Shown: positions 25,004 to 34,711, counted from the stretch's first letter. The stretch: 64,000 nt of DNA from CAZHCA01 sp964530825 (GCA_964530825.1 CAZHCA010000007.1:1-64000); one strand, 5' to 3'. Program-made: numbers and translations. Notes: generated by a model from the sequence alone, not told the origin.

Positions 25004-26416
25004 TTACCTTCTATTCAGGGTTACCTGCTTGACGTGCGGATTTTTGTGCAAAAACCGCCGGATGATGCGCTTGGTCTCTACGTTATCCTGGAAAGGCTGA
25101 ATGCAATCGCGTAAGGACAATGGGTCCTGGCTGTTTAGGAGTTCGGCTTCGACGTAGCCGAAGCCCCGGTATTGCTGGTTTTCTATCAATACGATGGATT
25201 GTTCCTCGGGGGTACGCCCCTGGTCCAGGATGAAAAAATCCCGGTCGAAAATTACGCTGAGGTCCTGCAGCGCCTGCTCGGCCCGTGCATTGTAGTCGGC
25301 GGGCGTTTCAAGGTGTACACAGGCGCCGTGGCACTGTCGCAAATGGTAGGGAAAGCAGGGACCTCTGGTTTCCCGCTTGCCAGAGCAGTAGTTGGCGCAT
25401 AGCTCGTAGCGGTTCTTGACAACATCTAGGTGGCGGCGGGCGTTACTGAGCCGGGGATATTCAGCGATAATCGTCAAGCCTTTCCGTTGCTTGGCAGGCA
25501 TCTTATCGGCCCCAAAGCAACGGAAACCGTTACTGTTGATCCAGGTATAAATTACGTAGGGGAAAGAGCGCACTCGCTGCGCCCGGTTGATGGGCGGCTG
25601 TAGCCTTTTGATCTCGTGCGATTCCAGCAACAGGGCGACCAGTTCACTACCCGTGAGCTCGTAAGATAGGTCGTACACCGCCGCCTGCATACGTCGTGCT
25701 TTCTCGGTCTTGTCAGCAAAATGACCGGCTACACGCTTTTTGATGTTCAGGCTTTTTCCCACATATACTACATCACCGCGGTCGTTGTGAAAGTAGTATA
25801 CACCGCAGGATTCAGGCAGGGCGTGAATTTTTTCCAGGCTCCAGTACTTGGGCAGCAGGGCTTCGCGGATCCCCATATTGATCATTGCCGTGGCGGCAGC
25901 TTGGTTTTCCTCCCTTGCCAAGATCATGCCCAAGATACGAGCAGTAGTCAGGGCGTCACCCATGGCCCGGTGCCGAGCGTGATTGTGCACCTTAAGCGTA
26001 CGCGCCAGCTTACCCAGACTGTAGGAGGGTAGGCCTGGAAAAGCCTGTCGGCTCAGTCGCACTGTGCAGAGTTGCTTACGCGTGTAGGTGTAACCCAAAC
26101 GGCTGAATTCTTCCCGCAGAAAACTGTAGTCGAAACGCACATTGTGGGCGACGAAGATGGCCCCCTCGGTCATATCGACCACCTTGCGCGCAACCTCGTA
26201 GAACTTAGGCTTTCCGAACACCATATCCTGCGTAATGCCGGTAATTTCGGTAATGCCCGCCGGAATGTAGCACTCCGGATCAACTAGACTTTCCCATTGA
26301 TCTACAATCTGCTGCCCGTCGTGAATGACAATTGCGATCTCAATAATCCGGTGCTTGGCGGCTTTACCGCCGGTGGTTTCCAGGTCGACTATGGCGTAGC
26401 GCTTAGAATGGTCCAT
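25004..26416 (-). CDS. DnaQ-like exonuclease fused to UvrC N-terminal (GIY-YIG) region
   Basis: The 470-residue protein has a DEDDh 3'-5' exonuclease domain (about 1-170; Asp11 and Glu13 in VDLETTGG, HNVRFDYSFL, HRAMGDALTT). A GIY-YIG nuclease domain follows (about 195-285; GVYYF and VVYVGKS). Next comes a cysteine cluster with PCFPYHLRQCHGAC, spaced C-x7-C-x3-C like the Fe-S cysteines of UvrC. The RNase H-like nuclease and HhH parts of UvrC are missing. Similar fusions are known in actinobacteria and Bacteroidota. Probable DNA repair role; substrate not determined. Confidence 0.87.
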   Translation of the reverse strand: MDHSKRYAIVDLETTGGKAAKHRIIEIAIVIHDGQQIVDQWESLVDPECYIPAGITEITGITQDMVFGKPKFYEVARKVVDMTEGAIFVAHNVRFDYSFLREEFSRLGYTYTRKQLCTVRLSRQAFPGLPSYSLGKLARTLKVHNHARHRAMGDALTTARILGMILAREENQAAATAMINMGIREALLPKYWSLEKIHALPESCGVYYFHNDRGDVVYVGKSLNIKKRVAGHFADKTEKARRMQAAVYDLSYELTGSELVALLLESHEIKRLQPPINRAQRVRSFPYVIYTWINSNGFRCFGADKMPAKQRKGLTIIAEYPRLSNARRHLDVVKNRYELCANYCSGKRETRGPCFPYHLRQCHGACVHLETPADYNARAEQALQDLSVIFDRDFFILDQGRTPEEQSIVLIENQQYRGFGYVEAELLNSQDPLSLRDCIQPFQDNVETKRIIRRFLHKNPHVKQVTLNRR

Positions 26417-26451
26417 ATGATCTTCCTATCTTGTGCCTAAATGGTACGCGT

Positions 26452-27687
26452 ATGCGATTGCTTGCTTTTTATCCGAAAGCTCGGTCTTCAAAGTTAACAC
26501 TTTTTGTTGCAATTTTTTGTTTCTTTTCGTGTTCTTCCAAACTGGAAGAAGATACCGGAAAGCTAGCCGCCGGCAGGACCGCGTTGCTGGTGGGTGCGGA
26601 GCGTACCCAGCAGTACGCGCCAAAGCTACAGGGGAAACGCCTGGGACTGGTCGTCAACCCGACTTCGACCATTGGGTCGGTCCACCTGGTCGATACCTTG
26701 CTGGGGGCGGGATTGACCATCGACAAAATCTTTGCCCCTGAGCATGGCTTTCGCGGTACGGCCGACGCGGGCGCCACGGTTGCCGACGGCTACGATCAAC
26801 GCACCGGTTTGCCGGTCGTATCGCTTTACGGAAGTAAGAAAAAACCCGATGGGCAAGATCTATCGGGCATCGATGTGTTGGTCTTCGATATTCAAGATGT
26901 TGGTGCGCGATTTTATACCTATATCTCTACCCTGCACTACATTATGGAAGCGGCGGCCGAGCAGGATATTAGCTTATGGGTTTTGGACCGGCCTAATCCG
27001 AATGGCCACTACGTCGATGGCCCGACCCTTGAGCCGGCTTTCCGATCCTTTGTGGGTATGCACCCGATTCCGGTCGTCCACGGCCTAACGGTGGGCGAGC
27101 TGGCGTTGATGATCAACGGCGAGGGTTGGTTAGCCGAAGGCAAACGGTGCTCATTGACAGTTGTACCCTGTGCGAACTACGATCACCAGAGGCGCTACGA
27201 CCTGCCCATTACGCCTTCTCCCAACCTGCCCAATGCGCGCTCGGTATATTTGTATCCTTGGTTATGCTTTTTTGAGGGGACGACAGTCAGTATTGGCCGG
27301 GGAACAACAAAGCAATTTCAAGTTTACGGCCATCCAGACTTTCCGGGTGGTACGTGCACTTTCCGTCCCGTTTCCAGGCCCGGGGCCACCAGCCCAAAGC
27401 ACGAAGGGCGGGAATGCCGCGGCTTTTGCCTTGGGGATATGTCGGTGGCAGAGATCCGCAGTCAGGCTCGTCTCGACTTATCCTACCTGTTGGATTTTTA
27501 CGCATCCTTTCCGGAAGGAGCGCCCTTCTTCCTCGCCAACAATTTCTTTGATCGCCTGGCCGGTACGGCTCGATTGCGAAAGCAGATCCTGGAAGGTTAT
27601 TCTGAAGCGGAAATCCGCGCGACTTGGGCTGCAGACCTGGCGGCTTACCGGGAGATGCGGAAGGCTTATCTGATATACGAGGAGTGA
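26452..27687 (+). CDS. namZ: NamZ-type exo-beta-N-acetylmuramidase (DUF1343) lipoprotein
   Basis: The 411-residue protein starts at the ATG at 26452, giving a signal with lipobox FFSC (Cys27). The DUF1343 body shows VVNPTST, APEHGFRG, VSLYGSKKKP, VFDIQDVGARFYTYI and LDRPNPNG, all conserved in NamZ. Characterised NamZ of Tannerella forsythia removes terminal MurNAc from peptidoglycan fragments for cell-wall recycling. As a lipoprotein it should act in the periplasm. It diverges from the nuclease gene with a 35-bp gap, so their promoters must overlap. Confidence 0.88.
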   Translation: MRLLAFYPKARSSKLTLFVAIFCFFSCSSKLEEDTGKLAAGRTALLVGAERTQQYAPKLQGKRLGLVVNPTSTIGSVHLVDTLLGAGLTIDKIFAPEHGFRGTADAGATVADGYDQRTGLPVVSLYGSKKKPDGQDLSGIDVLVFDIQDVGARFYTYISTLHYIMEAAAEQDISLWVLDRPNPNGHYVDGPTLEPAFRSFVGMHPIPVVHGLTVGELALMINGEGWLAEGKRCSLTVVPCANYDHQRRYDLPITPSPNLPNARSVYLYPWLCFFEGTTVSIGRGTTKQFQVYGHPDFPGGTCTFRPVSRPGATSPKHEGRECRGFCLGDMSVAEIRSQARLDLSYLLDFYASFPEGAPFFLANNFFDRLAGTARLRKQILEGYSEAEIRATWAADLAAYREMRKAYLIYEE

Positions 27688-27750
27688 GGAGGGCCGGATA
27701 ACGATGTGCAGACGCTTAGCCCGCTTCATTTGCCCATCAATTCTTTTTTC

Positions 27751-29847
27751 TTATTGCCCAAAAACGTACCGGATCTGGGCCCTTGCCTCAGTGCGTACCC
27801 GACCGTTGATGGTCTCCAGGCCAGAGCCGATTTCGTTCCGGTTTTGCCAGTAGGTCTGGGCAATGCGGCCTTCGATGGTAAGGTTGCGATTGACCTTGTA
27901 GCGGGCGTTGAGGTAAAAACGGGTACCCTTATTGTAATAAGCCGGGATGGAAAAGGTGTACAACAGATCATTTTCGAAGTGGTAGAAGCGAATGTCGTAG
28001 CTGTCGGTATCGAAAATTGCGAACCGGCCGGTAAATGCTATGGGAAAACTCAGCGGCCGATACAGTACATCCTGAACGATGGCAAAGCCGTATTCCCGGT
28101 CTTCGACCTGATTGTCGAAAAAGCCCCAGTCGACGCGCGTACGTAGCTCTAAAGCTTTGCTCAACTGGTTGGAGATATGCAGGCGGGTTTGAAAAGTCTG
28201 CCGGTTGGTGAGAAAATTCAGCTTGGTCTCATTCCGGGGTGCATTCTCTTGTTTGATTTCGTTTCGTACTTCGGCATAGACCCGCATGCGACGCTTTTTG
28301 AAGTAAGTGATCCGGGCGCGGTATTCGCTTCCGGTAGAGGGTGCATCCACCTGGAAGCGCAACCAAGGGTGCTCCCAAAGGTCATAGTAGGCGTTGATGA
28401 TAAAATTGCCGGTGGGGCGCACTTCGATGCCCATATATACGCCGGTTTCGTTGCGGGCGCCTGCAGTCTCGGCTAGCGGGTTCGCATTGTTGGCTTGGTA
28501 GTCGCGAGGGAGATGGCGCATATACAGGGCCAGGTCGACCTTGCGATCGAGTCCCAGCAGCAGGCCGTTAACGGTGGCAATGGCGCCATTACTGCTGCGG
28601 GCGGTCTCTCCGAAAAAATTAAAATTGCGATACCGGAAAGAATAATCGAAACTCATATTGAGCAGCCGGTCCCCCTGGAAGAAAAATTGATTGTAGGAGC
28701 GGGGGGTGAGGGTAAGTTCTTTATCGAAGCGATCGTGCAAGACATTAAAAGCAATGTGCCCGTAGTCGCGAATTTCGTACTTCATCTGACCACCTACGCT
28801 GAACTGACGAATTGCTTTTTCATCGGCGATCTCGGCCGGCGTGCGGTGGAATCCATTGTCTTGAAAAGAAGAAAAGAATTGGATCGTTTGGTCGGATAAA
28901 ATGGTGTCGGGCTCTACCAAATTAGCATCGCGCCGTCGACGAGAGACAAAGGCGGTTGCTTCCCAGTTTTCTCCCAGGGCCACGGTAGCCGCCGCCCCGC
29001 GAAAAAAGAGCGACTCATTGACCGAAGTGTAGGGAATGACCGCCCGGCCCAGGCGCTTGATATTGGTCGTAATTGCGCTCTTGCCGTAGCCGAAGCCGGA
29101 GTATAAAATCAGGCCTTGGCCGAAACTGATATTATAATCGCCGATGGCCAGCGACCGCAGCCAACGGTTGTAATCCCGCAGGTAGAAGTGAGCGGAATAA
29201 TAATCGAATCCGTTGGGGTTGCTACCACGAAAGAAGTCTTCACCCCGGTCTTTTTCGGCCGTGAAGCCAAAGCTTAGCCGGTTGGAGTAGCCGTGTTTGA
29301 AGCGCAGGTACAATTGGTTTGGATCGCCGGCATAGCGGCTTTGGCCTTCGTTTTCGGGATCAGTATAACCGACCTGTTCGTTGAGAATGCGGAACCAGCG
29401 CAGGTAAAGCTCGTTGCGGCCGCGCGCCAGCATTTGGGGCAACGATACTTGAAAATCGTCCAGCCCGGTATTGACGGTTACAAATGGCAGAATACGTCGG
29501 ATGGTTGCCAGATCGAAGGAGGGAATGGACTGAAGTTCAAATAGATTCATGAGCGGGCCGGCGGTTTGGCGGTAGGAAATGAGGTCGAGGATTTGGGCAT
29601 CGGAAAGGAGCTGGAGGGCCCGCAATTCTACCTCGCCGGCTTGGTTGAGGTTAAGCGGCCGTTCGCGGTAGTATTCCAACTGTGCCAGCAGGGTGTTGAA
29701 GTCGAAATCTTCTTGGCCGGTATTCAGCAGGAAATCCTCCAGCGCCTCCTGGTTGATTTCGGGAATATCGAATTCCTGAAGGGTGTCGATTTGCGCAAAC
29801 GTATTACCAGCCAGCAGCCCGAAAAAGAGTGTTAAGGCAAAACGCAT
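27751..29847 (-). CDS. Helix-hairpin-helix domain fused to outer-membrane beta-barrel
   Basis: The 698-residue protein has a signal peptide (about 1-18) and two helix-hairpin-helix-like units in residues 50-125 (LNLNQAGEVELRALQLLSDAQI and LQSIPSFDLATIRRIL), resembling ComEA. About 570 residues of alternating aromatic and polar strands follow, typical of an outer-membrane barrel; the last residues are RYVFGQ. It converges on namZ (63 bp apart). The combination recurs in Bacteroidota and is uncharacterised; DNA binding at the surface is conceivable but not shown. Confidence 0.78.
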   Translation of the reverse strand: MRFALTLFFGLLAGNTFAQIDTLQEFDIPEINQEALEDFLLNTGQEDFDFNTLLAQLEYYRERPLNLNQAGEVELRALQLLSDAQILDLISYRQTAGPLMNLFELQSIPSFDLATIRRILPFVTVNTGLDDFQVSLPQMLARGRNELYLRWFRILNEQVGYTDPENEGQSRYAGDPNQLYLRFKHGYSNRLSFGFTAEKDRGEDFFRGSNPNGFDYYSAHFYLRDYNRWLRSLAIGDYNISFGQGLILYSGFGYGKSAITTNIKRLGRAVIPYTSVNESLFFRGAAATVALGENWEATAFVSRRRRDANLVEPDTILSDQTIQFFSSFQDNGFHRTPAEIADEKAIRQFSVGGQMKYEIRDYGHIAFNVLHDRFDKELTLTPRSYNQFFFQGDRLLNMSFDYSFRYRNFNFFGETARSSNGAIATVNGLLLGLDRKVDLALYMRHLPRDYQANNANPLAETAGARNETGVYMGIEVRPTGNFIINAYYDLWEHPWLRFQVDAPSTGSEYRARITYFKKRRMRVYAEVRNEIKQENAPRNETKLNFLTNRQTFQTRLHISNQLSKALELRTRVDWGFFDNQVEDREYGFAIVQDVLYRPLSFPIAFTGRFAIFDTDSYDIRFYHFENDLLYTFSIPAYYNKGTRFYLNARYKVNRNLTIEGRIAQTYWQNRNEIGSGLETINGRVRTEARAQIRYVFGQ

Positions 29848-29900
29848 AGGGTCGGGGAGTGTTTGGGGTTTAAGATAAGGAAATTGGCCGGACCCATGGG

Positions 29901-31511
29901 TTATTCTTCGCGTTGCGCTTGCGGATTTTCCCGGTCGGAGAGGCTGTGCGGAGCCCCTGAGTGTCGTGGCAAATTTTGCTGATAAAGCGCCTCGATGGGT
30001 ACCCTGCGCAGGTGGCTGTCGTACCAGTCGAGCACATTGAGGTAGGTAAGGGCTTTACACTCATAGGGCGACTCGGCGAACTGCCTTAAATCCCGCCCCA
30101 ATTTTTCCAGGAAGGCAGATCTTTCTCGGTTCGGAAGCGCCGCTGCGCGGCGAATAAAATTCAGTGTTGACCGGTGCACCGAGCAGGCGTCTTTGGAATG
30201 TTCCAGCAACTTATCCAAGGGCGGAAGGAGGTAGGCAATGAGATCGTAATTCTGCAGCTCGTAGTGTGCAAGCAGCTGGAGCAAGCGCGCATTGATATGC
30301 AGGTCGTCGCGCAGATAGCCGCTTTTTAAATGAACGATCTGATTGAGGTAATCCAGGGCTTTTTCGAAATCACCACGCGTAAAATACAGGGCAGCAAATT
30401 TGTAGTAAAACAGTAGGATTCGGTGCACATCGGTGTAGGGGCCAAATAATTTAAGCTGGTCTTCGATTTCGGAAATCAGGTCCACACCCGCTGAGAACTG
30501 TCCGGTAATGAAGTGAAAATTGAGTTTGGACAGGTATAGGTAAACGAAAGCAATCATGCGGGAATTGACGTTAAACTGCTCCTGGTGCTCCTCTACAAAC
30601 CGCTCCATTTTACGCAGACCCACTGGGAAATTACCCGTATCCCGGGTGAAAAAGAGAAAGGTTTGCTGGTAGTAAAGAGCCCGCATGTAAAGGTCGGGAT
30701 CCATGTTTTTCATTTGGGGGTAGACCTCAAATAGACCGACCCACTGTTGTGCGTATTGCAAGGCGGCTGGAAAATCGAGTCGAATGTAATTCAGCCAAAG
30801 CAGAGACTGCAGCCAGTTGGCTTTTTCAAAAAAGGTCATCGACTCTTCGGTGAGCAGACCGGGCCGGTGTGCTTCAAAGTAACGTTGCACGGCACCCTCG
30901 TCTTTGGGGCCATTCACATGCCCACGCTGGATGTACCAGCCCTGAATCTGAATGTTAAGATTGGAAAGGCGGCTCGTCGAATAGGTGATGCGGCTGCGGC
31001 GCTCGGCATCATCGATCAATTCCTCCATTTTATTGGCCACCGTGCGGCTGCGAGTAATATGGCGGGCCTCGATAAACTTCTGGAACTCTAGGATTTCCAG
31101 ATGTAGAACGTCTTGATTGTTCTCCTGAGCAATCTGTTTGATGCGTTCCAGGATCTTCAGGCTCTGCATATACATCCCCTTCCCGTAGAGGATGCGCGCA
31201 AAGTCGATCTGTTCCCGGATCTCGATATCGATATTTTTATTGATGTAAATCAAGCGCAAGCTTGTCAGGATTTGCCGATACAGATGGCGCTTCAGGTTGG
31301 CCAGGTGGCGCTTGCGTACATCGGGCATTTTTTTCAATATGCTCGCCTCGTCATATTCGGTTAGCTTATCCAGCACATCGAACAGTTGCAAGAACTTTAA
31401 ATCATGGCTGTTGGGAAACCGCTTGGCGTACAATTTGAAATTGCGCTTTTCCGACTTTGTCAGCGATTTAATCAGGGTAAATAACTGATCTTTTGACGTA
31501 TTGAATATCAC
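29901..31511 (-). CDS. Helical-repeat (TPR-like) protein of unknown function
   Basis: This 536-residue, soluble, all-helical protein starts with GTG at 31511 (MIFNTSKDQLFTLIKSLTKSEKR). No signal peptide or membrane segment is seen. The N-terminal LTKSEKRNFKLYAKR and the following SILKKMPDV region recur in Bacteroidota proteins annotated only as TPR proteins. The rest consists of paired helices suited to protein binding. It is separated from the HHH-barrel gene by 53 bp and may be co-transcribed with it. No function can be assigned. Confidence 0.75.
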   Translation of the reverse strand: MIFNTSKDQLFTLIKSLTKSEKRNFKLYAKRFPNSHDLKFLQLFDVLDKLTEYDEASILKKMPDVRKRHLANLKRHLYRQILTSLRLIYINKNIDIEIREQIDFARILYGKGMYMQSLKILERIKQIAQENNQDVLHLEILEFQKFIEARHITRSRTVANKMEELIDDAERRSRITYSTSRLSNLNIQIQGWYIQRGHVNGPKDEGAVQRYFEAHRPGLLTEESMTFFEKANWLQSLLWLNYIRLDFPAALQYAQQWVGLFEVYPQMKNMDPDLYMRALYYQQTFLFFTRDTGNFPVGLRKMERFVEEHQEQFNVNSRMIAFVYLYLSKLNFHFITGQFSAGVDLISEIEDQLKLFGPYTDVHRILLFYYKFAALYFTRGDFEKALDYLNQIVHLKSGYLRDDLHINARLLQLLAHYELQNYDLIAYLLPPLDKLLEHSKDACSVHRSTLNFIRRAAALPNRERSAFLEKLGRDLRQFAESPYECKALTYLNVLDWYDSHLRRVPIEALYQQNLPRHSGAPHSLSDRENPQAQREE

Positions 31512-31751
31512 AGTCCGCTTTTTGGTAACTCGCTGATGATCAACAAGAAATGTTGAAGCCTGTTCGTTTGAATATCACACGGGCCGAAAAAAAACAATGG
31601 TAGAATCAGCGCGCTTCTCTTATTTTTAAATCATTACAATTAAAGTCAATAAGCAATTGCCTGTTTTTTCCTGCCGATAGACAGTAAGATAGGAATTAAC
31701 CTGTATTTGTTGAGCGACTTTATACACCTTGGTCAAAAAAGAGCGAAATCC

Positions 31752-32090
31752 ATGAAGAAGATCGAAGCCATCATACGGCTTTCCTGCTTCGACCAGATCA
31801 GAGATGCATTAGCAGAGATTGGGGTGCGGTTCTTCACCATGAAGGAAGTCAAGGGGTTCGGTCTGGAGCAAGGGGAAAAGCTAGTTTACCGCGGCAGTAT
31901 TTATGATGCCAACTACATCGCTCGTTTGCAATTGGATATTCTTACTACGGACAATATGGTCGAGCCTATCATTAAAGCCATTACCGAATCGGGGCGGACC
32001 GGTGAAGTGGGTGATGGTAAGATCGTTGTACTGGACGTACAGAGTATAACCCGAATTCGAACTTCGGAAACCGGGGCTGATGCTATCTAA
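31752..32090 (+). CDS. glnB: PII nitrogen regulatory protein
   Basis: Starting at the ATG at 31752 gives 112 residues, the same length as E. coli GlnB. The T-loop region LVYRGSIYDANY keeps tyrosines at positions equivalent to Tyr46 and Tyr51, and GKIVVLDVQSITRIRT forms the C-terminal part. PII senses ATP/ADP and 2-oxoglutarate and blocks or opens ammonium channels. It lies 113 bp before amt and could be called glnK on that basis. Residues upstream of this ATG lack family similarity. Confidence 0.92.
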   Translation: MKKIEAIIRLSCFDQIRDALAEIGVRFFTMKEVKGFGLEQGEKLVYRGSIYDANYIARLQLDILTTDNMVEPIIKAITESGRTGEVGDGKIVVLDVQSITRIRTSETGADAI

Positions 32091-32203
32091 TTAGATTTAA
32101 GCCCGCCTTAACCAACAATCCAATTTTACGCGACTATCAGGGGTTCGTCCGCAGGGCGAGGGTAATTGTTATTGGTTACATAAAACAAACATAAGCCTAA
32201 GCT

Positions 32204-33454
32204 ATGAATGAGGCATTATTTACCGCAAATAATGTTTGGATGCTGGTTGCTACCGTATTGGTGTTTGTGATGCACCTCGGATTTTCCTGCCTGGAAGCCG
32301 GGTTCGTCCAGCAAAAAAATACGGTCAACATTCTCTTTAAAAACGCCATGATCATCAGTATCGGTCTGCTGACGTATTTTCTAGTCGGCTTTAATCTGAT
32401 GTATCCGCAAACGAATGTTGCCGGCTTGATCGGCTTTTCAGGCTTCGGTCTTTCCGTACCGGAGGGGGCAGCCGGCGGCATTGACTATGCCGAAGGAGGC
32501 TATACCTATTACACCGATTTTATTTTTCAGGCCATGTTTGCCGCCACGGCTGCAACCATTGTATCCGGAGCCGTGGCCGAGCGCATCAAGCTGGAGGCCT
32601 TTCTGATTTTTGCTACCGTCTTCGTGGCGATCAGCTATCCCATCACGGGTATGTGGAAATGGGGAGGCGGCTGGTTGGAAACAGCCGGATTTTATGATTT
32701 TGCCGGCTCTACCCTGGTTCATGCGGTAGGCGGTTGGGCAGCCCTGGCTTCGGTCATCGTTCTGGGGCCTCGCCTGGGTAAATACACGAAGCAAGGCATC
32801 CGCCCTATTCCGGGGCATAGTATGCCACTGGCTGCCATTGGTGTTTTCTTACTGTGGTTTGGCTGGTTTGGATTTAACGGCGGTTCGGTGCTTTCGGCTA
32901 ATCCGGGTGCTGTTTCGCTGGTATTCGTCACGACCGCCCTGGCAGCAGCCGGCGGTGCCGTAGCTGCATTTTTTGTTTCTTATGCCCTTTTTAAATCGCA
33001 CGACCTCTCCATGGTGCTAAACGGAATACTGGGTGGATTGGTCGGCATTACGGCCGGGGCAGATCTGATGTCGCCCGCCGAAGCAATCTTGATCGGAATC
33101 ATTGCCGGCGCCATTATTCCCGTTTCCGTGGTTTTCTTCGATCGGCGCAAAATTGATGATCCGGTTGGGGCCACTTCGGTACACCTGGTATGTGGTCTTT
33201 GGGGTACGCTGGCCATTGGCATTTTCGGTGCCAAAGCGGGTTTGGCGCAATTGTGGGTACAGTTATACGGCACCCTGGCCATCGGTGTATTTTCCTTCGT
33301 GTTTGCCTACGGTCTCATGTACTTGTTGAAGATGACTATAGGCATCCGGGTGAGCGAAGAATACGAGCGCCGCGGACTGGATACCGCCGAGCACGACATG
33401 CATGCCTACAAAGCGGCTGTCGAAAGTGTCAGCTACGAGTGGACTGCCGAATAA
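32204..33454 (+). CDS. amtB: Ammonium channel (Amt/MEP/Rh family)
   Basis: This 416-residue protein has about 11 membrane segments and the twin pore histidines in DFAGSTLVHAVGG and DPVGATSVHLVCG. The N-terminal LGFSCLEAGFVQQKNTVNI is typical of Amt. It conducts ammonium into the cytoplasm and is gated by PII, encoded just upstream. There is no obvious cleaved signal. Two hairpins follow the gene. Confidence 0.95.
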   Translation: MNEALFTANNVWMLVATVLVFVMHLGFSCLEAGFVQQKNTVNILFKNAMIISIGLLTYFLVGFNLMYPQTNVAGLIGFSGFGLSVPEGAAGGIDYAEGGYTYYTDFIFQAMFAATAATIVSGAVAERIKLEAFLIFATVFVAISYPITGMWKWGGGWLETAGFYDFAGSTLVHAVGGWAALASVIVLGPRLGKYTKQGIRPIPGHSMPLAAIGVFLLWFGWFGFNGGSVLSANPGAVSLVFVTTALAAAGGAVAAFFVSYALFKSHDLSMVLNGILGGLVGITAGADLMSPAEAILIGIIAGAIIPVSVVFFDRRKIDDPVGATSVHLVCGLWGTLAIGIFGAKAGLAQLWVQLYGTLAIGVFSFVFAYGLMYLLKMTIGIRVSEEYERRGLDTAEHDMHAYKAAVESVSYEWTAE

Positions 33455-33470
33455 AAAACAGAATGGAACG

Positions 33471-33502
33471 CTTCCGGATAACCTGCAGTTGGTTACCGGA
33501 GG
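33471..33502 (+). other. Hairpin 16 bp after amtB
   Basis: TTCCGGATAACC and GGTTACCGGA form a stem of about 10 bp with one bulged A around the loop TGCAGTT. No T-run follows. It may help stabilise the mRNA end or be part of a double terminator with the hairpin at 33563. Confidence 0.4.
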
Positions 33503-33562
33503 CGGGGAAAATATGTTGAAGACGTAATCAGCTCTAGTTCCTGCATAGGACTTATGCCATGT

Positions 33563-33589
33563 CCTGTCCCCTAAGGGGGGCAGGCTTTT
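33563..33589 (+). terminator. Terminator between amtB and glutamine synthetase
   Basis: CCTGTCCCC (33563-33571) pairs with GGGGGCAGG (33576-33584), a 9-bp GC-rich stem with one G-U pair and loop TAAG, followed by CTTTT. It should limit read-through from amtB into the glutamine synthetase gene. Confidence 0.6.
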
Positions 33590-33668
33590 AGGCAAGCTGG
33601 TATAAAGCGTCATTAAGGGTAAATTTTTGCAGAATTAGAACTGAATTTAAAAATCCAAATTAATTAGC

Positions 33669-34685
33669 ATGGCAAAGTTCAAATTTGAGTACATCTGGAT
33701 GGACGGCTACACGCCTGAAGCCAACCTGCGCAGCAAAACCAAAATTCTGGAAATGGACTATTACGACGGGGATGTCAAAGCCTTGCCGGAGTGGTCTTTC
33801 GACGGTAGTTCGACCAAACAAGCCGAAGGGCACAATTCGGACTGCCTGCTTAAGCCGGTACGCGTGTACCACGATGGAGGACGTAAAAATGCTTATCTGG
33901 TAGTCGCCGAAGTGCTTAATTCCGACGGCTCGCCTCATGCCTCCAATACCCGCGCCCTTTTCGATGATGATCCGGAATATTGGTTCGGCTTCGAACAGGA
34001 ATATGTCATTACCCGCGAAGGGTTACCTCTGGGTTTCCCCGAAAAGGGCTACCCTGGACCGCAGGGACCTTACTACTGTTCGGTGGGATCGTCCAATGCT
34101 GCCGGCCGCGAGATGGTGGAGCGCCATCTGGACCTTTGCCTGGAAGCCGGTATTGACATCACAGGAATCAATGCCGAAGTAATGTTGGGCCAATGGGAAT
34201 ACCAGTGCTTTGGTAAAGGAGCAAAAAAAGCCAGCGATGATTTGATCGTCTCGCGTTACCTGTTGCACCGCGTGGGTGAGGAATACGGCGTGACGATCGA
34301 GTTCCACCCCAAACCCATCAAAGGCGACTGGAATGGCTCGGGTATGCACACCAATTTCTCGAACCGTGAAATGCGCGAAGAAGGTGGTCGCGACCTCATG
34401 GAGCGCATTCTGGAAGCTTTCCGCCCGGTTCACGAAGAACACATTAAAGTATACGGTTCCTTCAATGATCAGCGCCTGACCGGGCTGCACGAGACCCAGT
34501 CGATCGATAAATTTAGCTACGGTGTCTCTGACCGAGGAGCTTCTATCCGGATTCCGGTTTCAACGGCCAAAGAATGGAAAGGATACCTCGAGGACCGCCG
34601 TCCGGCATCGAACGCCGATCCTTACCGCGTAGTTGCTCGCCTGATCAAAACCATTAAAGAAGGCATGGCCGAAGTGGCAGTCTAA
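33669..34685 (+). CDS. glnII: Glutamine synthetase, type II (GSII, eukaryote-like)
   Basis: At 338 residues this is far shorter than GSI (about 470) or GSIII (about 700). It has the GSII pattern: WSFDGSSTKQAEGHNSDCLL, FGFEQEYV, GINAEVMLGQWEYQ, GDWNGSGMHTNFS and GLHETQSIDKFSYG. It makes glutamine from glutamate, ammonia and ATP. GSII is the plant/animal type but occurs in several bacterial groups. Placement after PII and Amt makes it the ammonium-assimilating enzyme of this cluster, with its own transcription unit. Confidence 0.95.
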   Translation: MAKFKFEYIWMDGYTPEANLRSKTKILEMDYYDGDVKALPEWSFDGSSTKQAEGHNSDCLLKPVRVYHDGGRKNAYLVVAEVLNSDGSPHASNTRALFDDDPEYWFGFEQEYVITREGLPLGFPEKGYPGPQGPYYCSVGSSNAAGREMVERHLDLCLEAGIDITGINAEVMLGQWEYQCFGKGAKKASDDLIVSRYLLHRVGEEYGVTIEFHPKPIKGDWNGSGMHTNFSNREMREEGGRDLMERILEAFRPVHEEHIKVYGSFNDQRLTGLHETQSIDKFSYGVSDRGASIRIPVSTAKEWKGYLEDRRPASNADPYRVVARLIKTIKEGMAEVAV

Positions 34686-34711
34686 AATATTGGTTATTTG
34701 GTGATAAAAGA

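Noticed and set aside
33455..33668. Glutamine riboswitch before the glutamine synthetase gene
   Set aside because: Two hairpins are present, but the first fits no known glnA motif and the second is best explained as the amtB terminator.
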